Of a stretch of 64,000 nucleotides of DNA, positions 1-11,288 are shown in pieces (position 1 is the stretch's first letter; each line of letters starts with the position of its first letter). The position numbers were made by a program, and so were the translations under genes. Origin of the DNA: Acheta domesticus (taxonomy: Eukaryota; Arthropoda; Insecta; Orthoptera; Gryllidae); NCBI GenBank assembly GCA_031308135.1, contig JAHLJT010000631.1:223581654-223645653 (forward strand). The letters run 5' to 3'. The notes under the pieces were generated by a model. That model was not told the DNA's origin and made no database searches. It worked only from the letters and a program-made list of their open reading frames with translations.

Positions 1-2660
1 CAGTGTACATGTCGATAATCTGCCATATATTAAAATATGTTTGATGAGAAATAAAACTTTCCAATTGTATTTTAATAAGTGTGTGAAAAATATGATTTAA
101 TATAGCTACAAATAAATGAAATGTAATTAGCTCGACCTGTGCAAAAAATCCGCACTTTGGAAATAATAGCTTTCGGAATGAAAATTGCTTTATAATTTAA
201 TTCATCTTCGAAGCGAACAATCCCTGCACTGTGCGACGCAAGTATTATACGCCCAGTAGTGGGAGAGTAACCATTCTAGTATTACTAAACGTTGAGATTA
301 AGTGCCACAGAAAATAAAATTGACCCTTCAGTTTTATTGTGAAAGATTATTTATTTTTTTAAATTTAATGTAACATATATTTCTGGTTTCTGCACTTTTC
401 TGACAGCCACATTATAGGATAAGCCGGAATTTTTTTCCAGCTTCAGGGACATGTTACGGTACGGTAACGGTAAAAGTGATCCCTTCCCCCCTCCGAAGTT
501 GTACTGGAAATTTGCCTTTGAGTTATACGCATTTTATACATATGTCCTTGATTTTTAAGCAACTCCGTGCCCACGAATATTTGAAATCTCATTGAATGCA
601 TCAGTACGTGATCTGACACTCATCTGTGCACAAGGTGTTGTCTAAAAATCAAGGGGAAGTGCCATACCTATAAATACAGGCAATTTCCCAATATATGTAT
701 ATTCATTGGCAAATGGAGTTCATTTGCGACCACGCTACATGCCCTAGAAGTTCGTAACATTTATTCTGATGCTCCTGTATGACACCCGAAAATAACTAAA
801 TCACCAAATATGTAATTGAAAGTATCGCATTCTGTGTAATTACTACTTCGAAGAATAATTCGCGCTCTATCAGCTGGGGGGGGGGTACTCTATCAGCCGA
901 AGGGAAACAGGTGAGGATCAGGGTGGACGGGGGGGGCTCCACCGGTTCCTCACCTGTTTTTCCTTTATTTCCCATCACTTCCTCATCATTTTCCAAAATG
1001 TCCCACAAAACTCGTTTAGTCTCAGAACCCATTTCTCCTCACATAACTTACGAGTGTCCCATTGGGATACAAAAGCTGACATTAAGGGTTTTGGATGCAT
1101 CGTTTTCGAGCCATGAGCGATTGTGTTGAGTGTTGTAGTAATTTGTTTTATATGTCAAAATCCTCAAACTTTAATTGTTTAGTTTTAAATATTTTGGATG
1201 CAGGATTGGGAATAATTCCCTATTAAACAGAAGAACACTAATAGTAACTCTTAGTGTTGATGATATCAACTGTCGAAATCCGTCAACTTTCTCAAAGCTA
1301 TTTTTTATTATAAAGAGAACAGATAGTTAAAATAGATTTTCAAAATTTCATTGAACGTTCACTGTTCTACGATATGAAATTCAACAAATTTAACATCACA
1401 TTCATCTAAAAGAAACAAAATTGAATAATGTAATTCATTTGTCAGTATTATTTTTTTATTTTCAAAATATTTTCTGTGAGAAAAGGCGTGGAAAATTTCA
1501 CTTTCATATATGAGTAAAATTTAAGTTGTGTTTTCTTTCTTCGTACAAATAAATTCTAAGAACTGATTGCGAATATACTACAGATCTGAAGACATGTGTT
1601 TACAAAGTTTACATAATTATATTGCATATAAGTAATAGTATGTCAACTCGATATATAAATATTTATTGGTAAATTAGATTATACACTGTTAGGTAGGATG
1701 TAATGACAGTGTTAAGTAATTTAAGTATCAGCCAAATTACTGAACAAATTACTGTTACTTTCATTTGTGTTCGACATTGTGTCAGTCAATAAATATAGTG
1801 AGAATGACGATCGCACCTTAAAGTTCTTCAACATGAAAAGATATTATTCAGGCAATTGTGATTATTGATTAAAATGTTATTTGATTTAATATAATATATG
1901 ATTACACTAAATTATGATTTGAATATTCCGTCAAATATGAAAATACCATTGATACGGTAGACACAATGAAAAAATAATTAGCGAATTTATTTCATCAGTA
2001 ACTAGATGGTAACTAGATAGGAAACTATTGTTTACCTATTTTTGTACCCTTTGTACACCTGCTTTCTTCCCCGAGGAGCTACTAAACAAGGGATGAAGAA
2101 TTCTCAAAGCACGTGTATGACTGTAATTCTTATTGTTAAATTAAATTGTTATATAGTTTGTGGTTGATACCTGCTCGGTTCTTAATCATCGTATTATTTA
2201 TTTCAAATCACATATTTTTCATGGGCTGCATTTTTGTTACAACTCGTAAAATAAATTTAATAAACAAACGTACTTAAGTTGTTCGATTATAATTGATATG
2301 CAGAGATTACACGCTTAATACGGGATGGATTAAGAAGTAAGCATTACTAAAAGGCTTGTCAGGAATTATATATCAGGAATAATAATATAATATATTATTA
2401 AAAATATAATGTATTAATAGTAATAACAAAAATAAGATGCATTGTAAAATGTAATAAAATGATGGTCACAACTGAAAATCCGTAGTTTTCATGTTATCCT
2501 CGTGTTGCAACACATGAACAGAGTCTCTCTAAAAATTATGACAGGTCTCCTAATACCATCGTGGTGAACTTTTTGCAGAGAGAGGAAGAGCTTTTCGCAA
2601 GAGAAATATCGTCCTAGTCTTCATGCTCATCAATAATTCTGAACAGTAAAAAAAGAGGTT
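1..2660. other. AT-rich stretch without a recognisable gene
   Basis: I see no convincing coding region, RNA gene or transposon end here. The sequence is AT-rich with scattered stop codons in all frames. The only short reading frames lie around 800-1130 and are low-complexity shadows of a G-run region. One inverted repeat at 905-959 is listed separately. Confidence 0.6.
905..959. repeat. Short inverted repeat with G-rich loop
   Basis: The arm AAACAGGTGAGGA (905-917) is the exact reverse complement of 947-959, separated by about 29 bases that include a run of G. A second G-run lies just upstream near 876-886. The arms contain the E-box CAGGTG. It could be a chance hairpin or a paired binding site. 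Confidence 0.5.
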
Positions 2661-4345
2661 AAGCTAGTGAACGTGTCGTTTAAACCCGTCATAAACGCCC
2701 TCGGCGATGCGACACCAATTCACTTCACTTGGCACTCGAGCGGGGTCGGGGTCGAGTGTTGGAGCGCGCGCGCGCGCGCGTCACGAAACGTCACGAGCGA
2801 GCACGAGGAGTGCGCGGGCGCGCGCGCAGCGAGCCACTCGAAGCTCCCGCCGCGCAACAACGCATCTCCCGCTCGGCGCGCGGGCCGCGTATCGACTTAC
2901 GTTCCGCGCTCCGCGAAGGTGAAAGGGCGCCGCGTCCGTCTCCGCCTGCGCGCGTGTCTTCACCGCCTTCGCCGCCGCCGCTACAGCACCCGCATGCCCA
3001 GCGGCGCCAATGCGCGTCCCGCGCCGTCACAAAGCGCCGCGCGTCGCGGCCACCGCCGCCGTCGCCGCCTCCGCACCGCCGCCACCGCCTCCGCTGCCCG
3101 CCCGCGCCGCCGCCGCCGCCACCATGGAGACGCGTCTCGCGCGCTCCCCCTCTTCCGGCAACAGGCGCCGCCGAGCGGGACCGGGACCGGGCCGGGCCGG
3201 GCAGGGCCGCGCGCGCGCCCGCCGCTGCCCGCCGCCGCTCACGCCGCGCCGACGGCTATTCTCGTCGGCCGCAGCCGCCGCTCGCCGGCCAAAATACGCC
3301 TCTCGCGGCGCGCGCCCCGGCGCCGCTGCCGACGCCCGCCCGCTCGTTCGCGCGAGCTCCCCTGTCCGCGAGGCACGCTCTCACTGCTGCGGTGCGCCGC
3401 TGGCCCAGCGTCGATGCGAGAACGTGGGACCGCGTGGCGCGGGCGCTTCCTTTGAACACGGTGCCGCTCGCGCGGTGTGTTCTCACTCGCTCGCGTGGCT
3501 GTAACTTCACGATGAGCGGGAAACTCGCTGTACGGATCTCGCGATCGCGGGAAGCAACTGAAGCGTTTGGGAGGTGGCCCGTTCGCGGCGCTGCTCGACG
3601 CCCGCGCGCTGCGCCGCTGCACGCGCGACTCCTCGTTGCCTCTGCCGCCGCCGCCGCCGCCGTCGCCGGCGCGCACCCCATCCTCCAGAAATAGCGTTGC
3701 CCCGGGCGACGGTGGCAGCGGCAGCGCAGTCTGGCGGCCTCGCGCCGAGACGAGCGAGCGCGCGCGCGATCCATACCGCGCGGGGGCGGTGGCAGCGGCG
3801 CGCGGAGGCGGGAGCGGGCCGAGGGGCGGAGGGGGTTGCAGCCCGCCGGCGGTGCGGGGGAGGACGCGCGCGCCCACGCGTCCCGCGCCGCGGGGGCGGG
3901 GGCGCACGCCAAAGGCCAGGGGTTGCACGGTTTATCCGCGCGATCGAACCCTGCCTACCGCCCGCGCCCGACGTCGCCTCAGCTCCCTTCGGGGGGGGGG
4001 GGGGGAGATGACGGCTCCGGAGGAGCTCGCAGAAACGGCCTCCTTCCGTCATAATATTAGCATCCTCGCCTCCGGGGATCAGTCTAACGCGTGCGCGCCG
4101 GCGCCGCCGCCGCCGCCTCCCAAAGCCCTCCGAGCCGGCGAAACTAAGCGGGCGTTAGCAGTAATGTTATTTGGGCTCGTCGCGACCTCCGAGTTGGAGC
4201 TCCTCCGCGCGGGCGACGCCCCCTCCCTGCCTGGTGGGCGCGCAGCCGCCCGCTGCCGCCGGCGCGGAAGTATTCCGCGCAGATTAGGAAGCGGCGGCGC
4301 CAGCCTCTCAGCGCGCGGCGGCGATTGCCTCGCAAGTTGGACCTT
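2660..4345. promoter_or_regulatory. Large CpG island (putative promoter/5' region)
   Basis: Composition changes abruptly from AT-rich to extremely G+C- and CpG-rich. The island holds alternating CG runs near 2765-2780, CCG/GCC trinucleotide arrays (about 2955-3125 and 3645-3670) and a G-run near 3991-4004. Several overlapping frames stay open for 140-320 codons on both strands, but their products are Arg/Ala/Pro/Gly-rich and reflect composition, not a protein family. Such an island in an AT-rich insect genome commonly marks the promoter and untranslated first exon of a developmental or broadly expressed gene. The gene and its direction cannot be decided from this window. A GCCGCCACCATGG context occurs at 3115-3127, but the frame behind it shows no recognisable protein. 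Confidence 0.5.
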
Positions 4346-5330
4346 CGCGCCACTGGGCTGTTTGCCTAATTGGGACCGAACCAGAACCTTAACTGGGTCA
4401 TATTACTGATGGAGAGAATTAGCGTTATAATGGCGTTCGTTCTTACAATTTTCAATATTTTCTGCTAAACAAATATATCAACTGAGGTTTGTGTTCGTAA
4501 ATCTGAAGCCTTTGGTTACATTTTACAAACAATTATTTACATTAATTTTTTTAAGTATCATCAGCATTTGTTACTGCTGCTACCTCCTCACCAATCGTTG
4601 TCATGTGAAAGTTGTATTTTTAGTTTTTAATTTTTTTTTAGTTTTCATTGATAATACGATGTGTTGTAATAGGCATTTTCTATTTAGATTGCTGCTCCAA
4701 GTTGATATATTTTTATTCAATATTTTGAACATTGATGTACAGTATCCGTTCTCTCGATATACTGATCAAATCCAATTTTATTTTCTTCCACAATATTTTT
4801 CACCTTTTAAGCCACCTGATTTAGGAACTGAAGAGCTTAATTCCAAAGTCATGAATCTGTTTCCATTTGGACAGCCCAGATCACAATCTCTATTTCCGTT
4901 TGCTTCCTAGTTTTATTACCAATATATTTTTAAGACATTTCTCCATCGTGCTGGGGAACTTCAAACTTTGCGTTTCTCCTTCTTCAATTCAGAATTTTAA
5001 TTTGTGTACATTGTGTACATTTTATTTGAGAATATTCCTATTTATTGAGAGATATCTTTTCTAGTATGATGTTAAAAATTGCCCTCAGGCGGGTGAAACA
5101 AAGTTATTTTATGGATATTTCTTTAAAATAAAAACAATTATCTAGATGAGTTTACTATTCTTTAAACTCACTCGTCACTCCTATAATGAAATGTGACGTT
5201 TTCTAACACTTTAGCACAATTCAATGCCAGAAAAGAATTCAAGATATGTATTTTTTAAATCCACTCCACCACGCTTAGTCAAGGTTTTTCAAGTGATTGC
5301 TGATTTATTACGATAGAAGTGTAATAATAC
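4346..5330. other. AT-rich stretch without a recognisable gene
   Basis: A thymine-rich region with an open frame of about 139 codons (4491-4910, +) whose Phe/Leu-rich product matches nothing I recognise and is typical of T-rich DNA. I see no splice or transposon signal. Confidence 0.5.
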
Positions 5331-5373
5331 TCTCTCTCTCCCTCCCTCCCTCCCTCTCTCTCTCTCTCTCTCT
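5331..5373. repeat. (CT)n / (CCCT)n microsatellite
   Basis: CT dinucleotides flank a short CCCT-type core. Confidence 0.95.
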
Positions 5374-5439
5374 AACACGTACATTAAGGACATTTTTAAA
5401 CATTATTGCAATTGTGGGTACAAATGTTTCCCAAACTCA

Positions 5440-5754
5440 AAAGTTTTCAGTGAACATGACCTCGAAATTGTGAACTTGCAGCATCTCTAAGGGCATTTTC
5501 AAAAATGGGTTCAAAAGTTCCATTAAAATATTTATAATAGTACAGGCTTTACCATTCGATAATATTCTTTAATTAATATTTCAATTCTACTATTAGGGAA
5601 CCGAAAAATTGAGAAAGTGTTAAAAAGTCTTTTACGCGCCAACGGATGGTAGGTGGGAAGAGGGTGGAGCAACACCGAGTAGCTAACCCACACGGAAGGG
5701 AATAGGAAACTAACTTGTACGAGAAAGTCTGCGCAATTCTATAGCGCCACTAGT
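5440..5754 (+). mobile_element. Family A repeat, right-end fragment
   Basis: This is a diverged right end of the family A repeat described at 8470-10062. It keeps the GGAACCGAAAAATT block, the GAATAGCTAGC-like block (here GAGTAGCTAACC) and the terminal signature GAAAGTCTG...AGCGCCACTAGT. The internal 300-bp units are missing. It is an old non-autonomous element fragment with no coding capacity. Confidence 0.6.
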
Positions 5755-5914
5755 TAACTTTGCATCTCATCAGAATAATTAAAGAATAATGTTTACTTCT
5801 TTCTTTACTACGTACGTAATAGGGAGAATGTATTATAATGTTGCGTTCAAAATTCGTGATTTTGGCCAGACTGGTATTGTCGGTAAATTACATCCTCTAA
5901 CGCATGTAGCCTTA

Positions 5915-6130
5915 GTCCACGTTCTTGATACCAAAACATCAATTGACAACAAAACATCTGTCTGTCCGTCTGTGGTCAACGCTACTGCCGAAACCATTCA
6001 GATGATTTTCTCCAAAATTGATATAATCGAACCGATTCTAACGAACTTGATGTACCGCGAGTTTGTATCGGATATTTGGACTTTTGGGGAAGCCGCAATA
6101 TTTTCTGAATACTTTTTAATTACACGTTGT
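5915..6130 (+). mobile_element. Family A repeat, left-internal fragment
   Basis: It contains the family's CTTGATACCRAAA...CTGTCTGTCCGTCTGTG block followed by a GATTTTCTCCAAAATTGATAT-like stretch, as in the copies at 8670-8800 and 38520-38640. It is colinear with, but separated from, the right-end fragment ending at 5754. The 118-codon frame across it (5789-6145) is not a recognisable protein. Confidence 0.5.
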
Positions 6131-6139
6131 CTTCGAATA

Positions 6140-7386
6140 GCATAAATGACGCATAACAATGGCACAGGTCTCAATTTTGTTGAAATAGCCCACTATACTT
6201 ATTACTGGCCTAAGAGTTCATATGCGAAAAAAATTGCCTTGGCATCACGCGCGCAGGGCAACTGGTCAGCGACTAAATAACATTCCTGTGACACAAACGC
6301 TTTGGGACTCTGTCTATCAGAGAACTTATGTCAACAGGATTTACAAGCAAGCTAAGTTTTTTGAATTACTAAAAGCCATTAAATGAATGAATGGTCTTAT
6401 GCATATATTGTAGCTTCAACAAATCTACTTTATTTTATTATACATTCTGCCTGATAACTAAGAGAGCTGAAGTATAATTCTAGTAACATCAGTACTCTAC
6501 GACTAAAGACCTTAGCTACAATGCATTTCGTAGAAAATGTCCATTTGAAAACGCTGGCAACCATCGTAATATTTCTTCCCGAGACGTTAGTTGACGACCA
6601 GAGATGTCCAATTATTTTGGAGTGTGTCGGAAATTGCCCATTTGGGTTTGAGCTGTGCAGTCGCTTCGCTGGCGCAGAGCAATGGTGCCCCGTGCGCGCG
6701 CTCCGCCTCCGTTGCGTCACAGGCCAAATGCGATGAAGTGGCCCTTGCCCTTTGACCGTAAGCGTGGGAAAGGTTATGGGTGAAGCGCTGTCTGCAAGTT
6801 CCGCGCAATGGTGGAAAATCAATGAGGGAACGTTTAGTTCCCTTTGAATTCCGACTGAACTGACATCATTTAAGTTCACCATCTGGAATGGATCGGTCAT
6901 ATCGTGTCCTTTCGTAGGCCTGGGAAATTCGCGTGGCATGCAGCACGGTCTCACATTTTGGCTATGAGTTAGTTCTTATTTGTTTCATAGAATAGACCTA
7001 TTTATACTGAAAAAAGTTTGAACGTTCTCCTTTCTTCTCACATTTCATCCCTCACAATTTTCACCTTTTAGAAAGATGAAGAGAGACATTTGTGTACATT
7101 GTTTGACCGGGTGAGAACGTGTGAGATTGGCCAAAGATGGGGGTGGCACTGATGGTTTGCTCACAAGCTTCTTTGAATATTTGGTTCACAGTTTTAATTC
7201 ACTGTGGAATAAATGCATGAACTGTTTTGACACTTATTTCTGAAGTAATACATTTTGAGTTATTCTCAAAAATATCAGTTTTAAAGAGGCGAATTGAACA
7301 ACAGGTGAGCTTTAAAAATTGGAGATATTTAGGGAAACCCGATCTCAAGCTGAGATTTTTCACTGGTATCTAGTTATCTTAATATC
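6140..7386. other. Unassigned region with one long open frame
   Basis: The longest non-GC-driven open frame in the left part of the window lies here on the minus strand (6430-6954, 174 codons). Its start would have to be GTG or an internal ATG. Its product has no domain I recognise, and the G+C-richer part (about 6640-6930) looks like part of a dispersed repeat or an old gene fragment. I do not call a gene. Confidence 0.3.
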
Positions 7387-7542
7387 TTAAGCCCTTTGAC
7401 ATGCCTGCGCTTAACAGTCTTCGTAAATAATAAATCTTCAACGAAGCGCTCTCCGACTTTGAGAAGATGCAAATGCATGTTTTGAAAGTCCCTCTGCGCT
7501 GTGTTCATACACACAGGGCGCGAGCAATTTACTCGCATCCCA
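7387..7542 (-). repeat. Inverted-repeat arm 1 (about 160 bp)
   Basis: The reverse complement of this segment aligns over its whole length with 11126-11288. Both share a core including GGGACTTTCAAAACATGC, the octamer ATTTGCAT, and ACTGTTAAGCGCAGGCATGT. The arms differ by substitutions and small indels, so the duplication is not recent. They bracket about 3.6 kb that contains the near-complete family A copy. Confidence 0.75.
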
Positions 7543-7907
7543 TTTTAAGTTTTATAACTTAAAATTTTAGAAACATGCAAGCATTTATAACCTAAAAAAT
7601 GAAAACATAACCATAAATATAACTTAAACATTTTTGGTTGCATTTTCGAAATCTACAAAATCTGTTCTCTGTTTAAATAACCATTATATTGAAATTAAAC
7701 TTTTAAAACCTAGTACATTTACAATTTACCCTTTCACCTTTGGCGTCCCACGAAGGCAATTCTACATGGAAAAGTTATTTATCGAAGTGGTCGATCTTGC
7801 CACAAAACTAATCCAAATCTTTCTTCGCTTTCTACGCTTTCTTTTTCTACTATTATAATTTACCCCCCAACTCACCCCCCACCCCCCATCCCCACACATA
7901 TATGTAT

Positions 7908-7958
<51 letters not shown>

Positions 7959-8465
7959 CGTACACGTTCGACAACTGTCGCACGCCATACCCCACCTCTT
8001 CCTTACTTTTCCATTTCCATATTAAGCCAATAACAAATATATTTTTCATCACGACCCCTTTATCCTCCGTCACTTGTTCTACATGTCTCTTTGTAATTTA
8101 TAACAATATAATACACCCTTGTCAATACAACCTATTCTTATTTCACTTTATTTTCGAGCAAAGAGGTACACCTGTGTAATTCAGTCGCATAGAATATCAA
8201 GTAATTAGTAATTTCACATACAGCTGCAGATTCTACAGACTCTGAACAGTTGGGATAGAATCGAGAAGCGTCGAACCATCAAAAATGTAATAGAATGGTC
8301 AAGATCTCATTCTGTAGATTATGGTGTCAGGAACGTTTCTTTGAGGACTTCAAATGCCCTAGTTTTAAAGCCCTAACGCTTCGTTGAAGAGTTATTTAAC
8401 GATAAAGATTAGAAAATCTTGGCGTGTGTTGCGGGTTGCATTTTACACGATTATTTAGATGCGTT
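7543..8465. other. AT-rich stretch with CA microsatellite, no gene
   Basis: It contains a C-rich run (about 7862-7893) and the CA repeat listed separately. I see nothing else that can be supported. Confidence 0.6.
7911..7955. repeat. (CA)n microsatellite
   Basis: An uninterrupted run of about 22 CA units. Confidence 0.98.
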
Positions 8466-8469
8466 TTTT

Positions 8470-10062
8470 ACTTTCCCGTATACGTAGGTATACATGGTGT
8501 GATACACGTAGTATAGGGAAAGTTATGTAATGCTGCGCGAAAAAAATGGCCAGTTGTTGGCGGAAAAAAAATTAATTGCCGGGCCGTAAAAACGAATAAC
8601 TGGACAAAACCACTTGCTAAATTAAGAAAAAAAAATCCCCTAACACGTGGTGTAGTCAGAAACCCTCTTTTCTAGGTCCTTGATACCGAAAACCCAATTG
8701 AAACGAAAACGTCCGTCTGTTCGTCTGTGAACACTTCTAGCGCCTAAACCATACGTACGATTTCTTCCAAAATGGATATTCCCTAGTCGATCCGATTCTA
8801 GTCGAAGTTTTGAGATTTTGAAAAAGATTCTTCAAAATTTGGGGGTACTTTATATGAAGCACCCCAAGGATTTTCAAACTTTTCTCAAAAACGGCTCCAA
8901 ATTTTTTCTTTAAATTTCTTGTATGAATAGAGTAAAACATACTTATTCACATGGCATAGGTCCGATTTTCCCGTATAACACTGAATTTTCGAAAATTGTG
9001 AAAGTTTGAATTTTTTTCGGCGTCTTTCGCCAGCTACAAAATTGAAGATGGAGATTTTTCCTTCAAATAAAATTTGTTCTGCATATTAAGTTCTTTCATA
9101 AAGGTCATGTAAATGTTTTTCAAAATTTTAGTAGTTTTCGTGCAATATTGCGTGCAATATGTGCAACATTAAAAAATGACAAAAACAAGATTTTCTCAAA
9201 AACGGCTCCCAATTTTTTCTTTAAACTGTAGGGATAGTGGTAAATGTACTCTATCAGATGACATAAAAGCCCTATTGGTCTATCGGTTGTTTTTCTTCAA
9301 AAATTACAAAAATGTTAATTTTTTCACGTTTCTCACATCGATAATATTTAACTTGGAGGCAATTTATTCACATTATTATATTTACGAGTACATGTGCTTT
9401 AAATAATGTCAAGTAAAGTTTCTCGAAAACACTACCGTTTTCTGTGAAAAGTAGCTCAAAATGTCGCATTTTCAGAAACGCTCAAACGCCATTTTCTCAA
9501 ATATGGCTGCAAATATTTTCTTGAAACTTTTGTAACAGATAGTGATAATTACACTCTTTAATGTGACGTAAAGTTTAATTTGAGTAATTTTTTTGTTTTT
9601 TTCAAAAATTATATAAATATAAATTTTTTGAAAGATCTCTCACATCTTTAATATGCACATTACCAGCAATTTGTAAAGATTATTATATTTGTGAGTGTAT
9701 GTGCTTCAAATAACGTCAAATAAAGTATTTTGAAAACTCAAAACTTTTCTGTGAAAATGAGCTTCAAATTTCGCATTTTTAGTAGCGCTAAAACGCCATT
9801 TTCTCTTAAACGGCACATAATTTTTAAAAGAAAATTGCCAGTTATGACTAGGTTTTTGTGTTCTTTAATATTCTAAAATTAATGTTTCCGTTCTATCAAT
9901 AGGAAACCGAAAAATTTAGAAAATGACAAAAAATGTACTTTTGGCGATGATGGATGACAGCTGGCAAGAAAGAGTTTGTGGCAATTCCGAATAGCTAGCG
10001 AAGACCCAAGAAAATAGAAAACTAATACGGGAAAGTCTGTGCCATTTTGTAGCACCACTAGT
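8470..10062 (+). mobile_element. Family A: near-complete non-autonomous TIR element with internal tandem units
   Basis: This is the best copy of a repeat family seen at least eight times in the window. The left end starts with ACTTTCCCGTATAC and can fold back on GTATAGGGAAAGT at 8511-8523. The right end reads CGGGAAAGTCTGTGCC and then AGCACCACTAGT, so ACTTTCCCGTAT is inverted at both ends. The body is built of diverged tandem units phased on CTCAAAAACGGCTCC-like motifs at 8884, 9195, 9496 and 9803, a period of about 300-311 bp. Between the left end and the units lies a block with CCGTCTGTTCGTCTGTG. There is no open frame longer than about 76 codons, so it is non-autonomous. The superfamily cannot be assigned from sequence alone. 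Confidence 0.65.
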
Positions 10063-10794
10063 TTAAACAAATTCTTCATCACTTCACCATGAAATTCTCT
10101 TTCTTTTGAGACATGAAAAATCTCTGTGAAATGACTTCAAGCAAATATGCGAAAATGGAATCAAAAAGCTAAAAATATGACCATAAATACGAAAATTCAT
10201 GGAAAAATATGACCATAATAGGAAAAATGAAGGGTAAATGAGAAAAGGATTTCAAAAGCCAAAATATGACTATATGACTCGTGAAAAATTGAATTATTTT
10301 AGTCTTTGTAGAAAAAAAACACATTTAAATTATATTTTATATGGAAAAACACAAAGTAAAAAATATCACATCTCATAAACATCCGGGCGCTAGTCATTTG
10401 CTTTCTCGCAATGAATTTGAAAGGATGTGACTGATGTAGATGTTTCGTGAAAAATTGTAATTTCACTAAACACTTTGAGTTAGTTTTTCCACACGTTTCC
10501 ATTGACGACCTCTTTTTTGTGCGAAAGAGAGCAGTCTCCAGAATTATCCACAACAAAATCAAGACACGATCTGTAAATGGCTTCTCACGAAGGTCACTTA
10601 ATTATTCTTCTCCGGTTGCAAGTGTGAAGATAGTGCATGTTTAGAACAACTCATTGAAACAACTTACTTATTTAGTTATAAATATAAACCCCAAAACAGT
10701 ACAAAGTTGGTTTTAAGCGCTTCCAGCAACGATCAGTGTTTTACGACACACTCGGGGTTGTATTGAACAGCCCTGAATTGGTTTTATCTCCGAG
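10063..10794. other. AT-rich stretch without a recognisable gene
   Basis: It holds short repeats of an AAATATGACCATAA-type motif near 10180-10270. No gene is supported. Confidence 0.5.
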
Positions 10795-11125
10795 CGAGTG
10801 TGGTGTGCATCAGCAACACCCTTGACGAGCCTCTCAGCTCCTTCCGCGCGCCACGCACGGCGCGAGGCGGCCCGGGGCGGCGCGGCGCGGCGCGCCTTTC
10901 GGCCTGCAACGCAATTGGCGCGCGCGCCCTACGGTGCCGCTTTGATCCCCGCACCGGACGGAGGGGCCAAACGGGTTATTACAGAGATGCCGCCTTCGTT
11001 TACTTACGGATACGCCCCCGCATCCCGCACGTCCCGACATCAAAGCGTCCGCGCCCGCCCTGTCTCCGACTCCCGCTCCGCCCCGCCCTCCCGGCACACG
11101 CCCATGAGATAAGGGCGGCGCGGCG
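10795..11125. promoter_or_regulatory. CpG island
   Basis: The segment changes sharply to high G+C with dense CpG (for example GGGGCGGCGCGGCGCGG near 10876-10892). All three overlapping open frames are Arg/Ala/Pro-rich composition artefacts. It abuts inverted-repeat arm 2. A promoter is possible, but direction and gene are unknown. Confidence 0.4.
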
Positions 11126-11288
11126 GGGGACGCGAATAAATTGCCCCGCGCTCCGTGTGTATGAACGCAGCGCCCAGGGACTTTCAAAACATGCATTTGC
11201 ATCTTCTCACAGTGGGAGAGCTTTTCGTAGAAAATTTATTTCGTATTTACGGAGACTGTTAAGCGCAGGCATGTAGAAGGGCTTAAGT
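11126..11288 (+). repeat. Inverted-repeat arm 2 (about 160 bp)
   Basis: Partner of 7387-7542 in inverse orientation. It carries the same octamer-containing core and the same ACTGTTAAGCGCAGGCATGT block. Confidence 0.75.

Noticed and set aside
2667..3694. Overlapping 160-320-codon frames in the 2.7-4.3 kb CpG island, including one behind a vertebrate-like Kozak ATG at 3124
   Set aside because: Products are Arg/Ala/Pro/Gly-rich in every phase and on both strands, as expected from CpG-rich DNA with few stop codons. No domain, signal peptide or splice pattern supports translation.
6430..6954. 174-codon minus-strand frame
   Set aside because: The start would be GTG or an internal ATG, the sequence has no recognisable motif, and a dispersed repeat is as likely as a gene.
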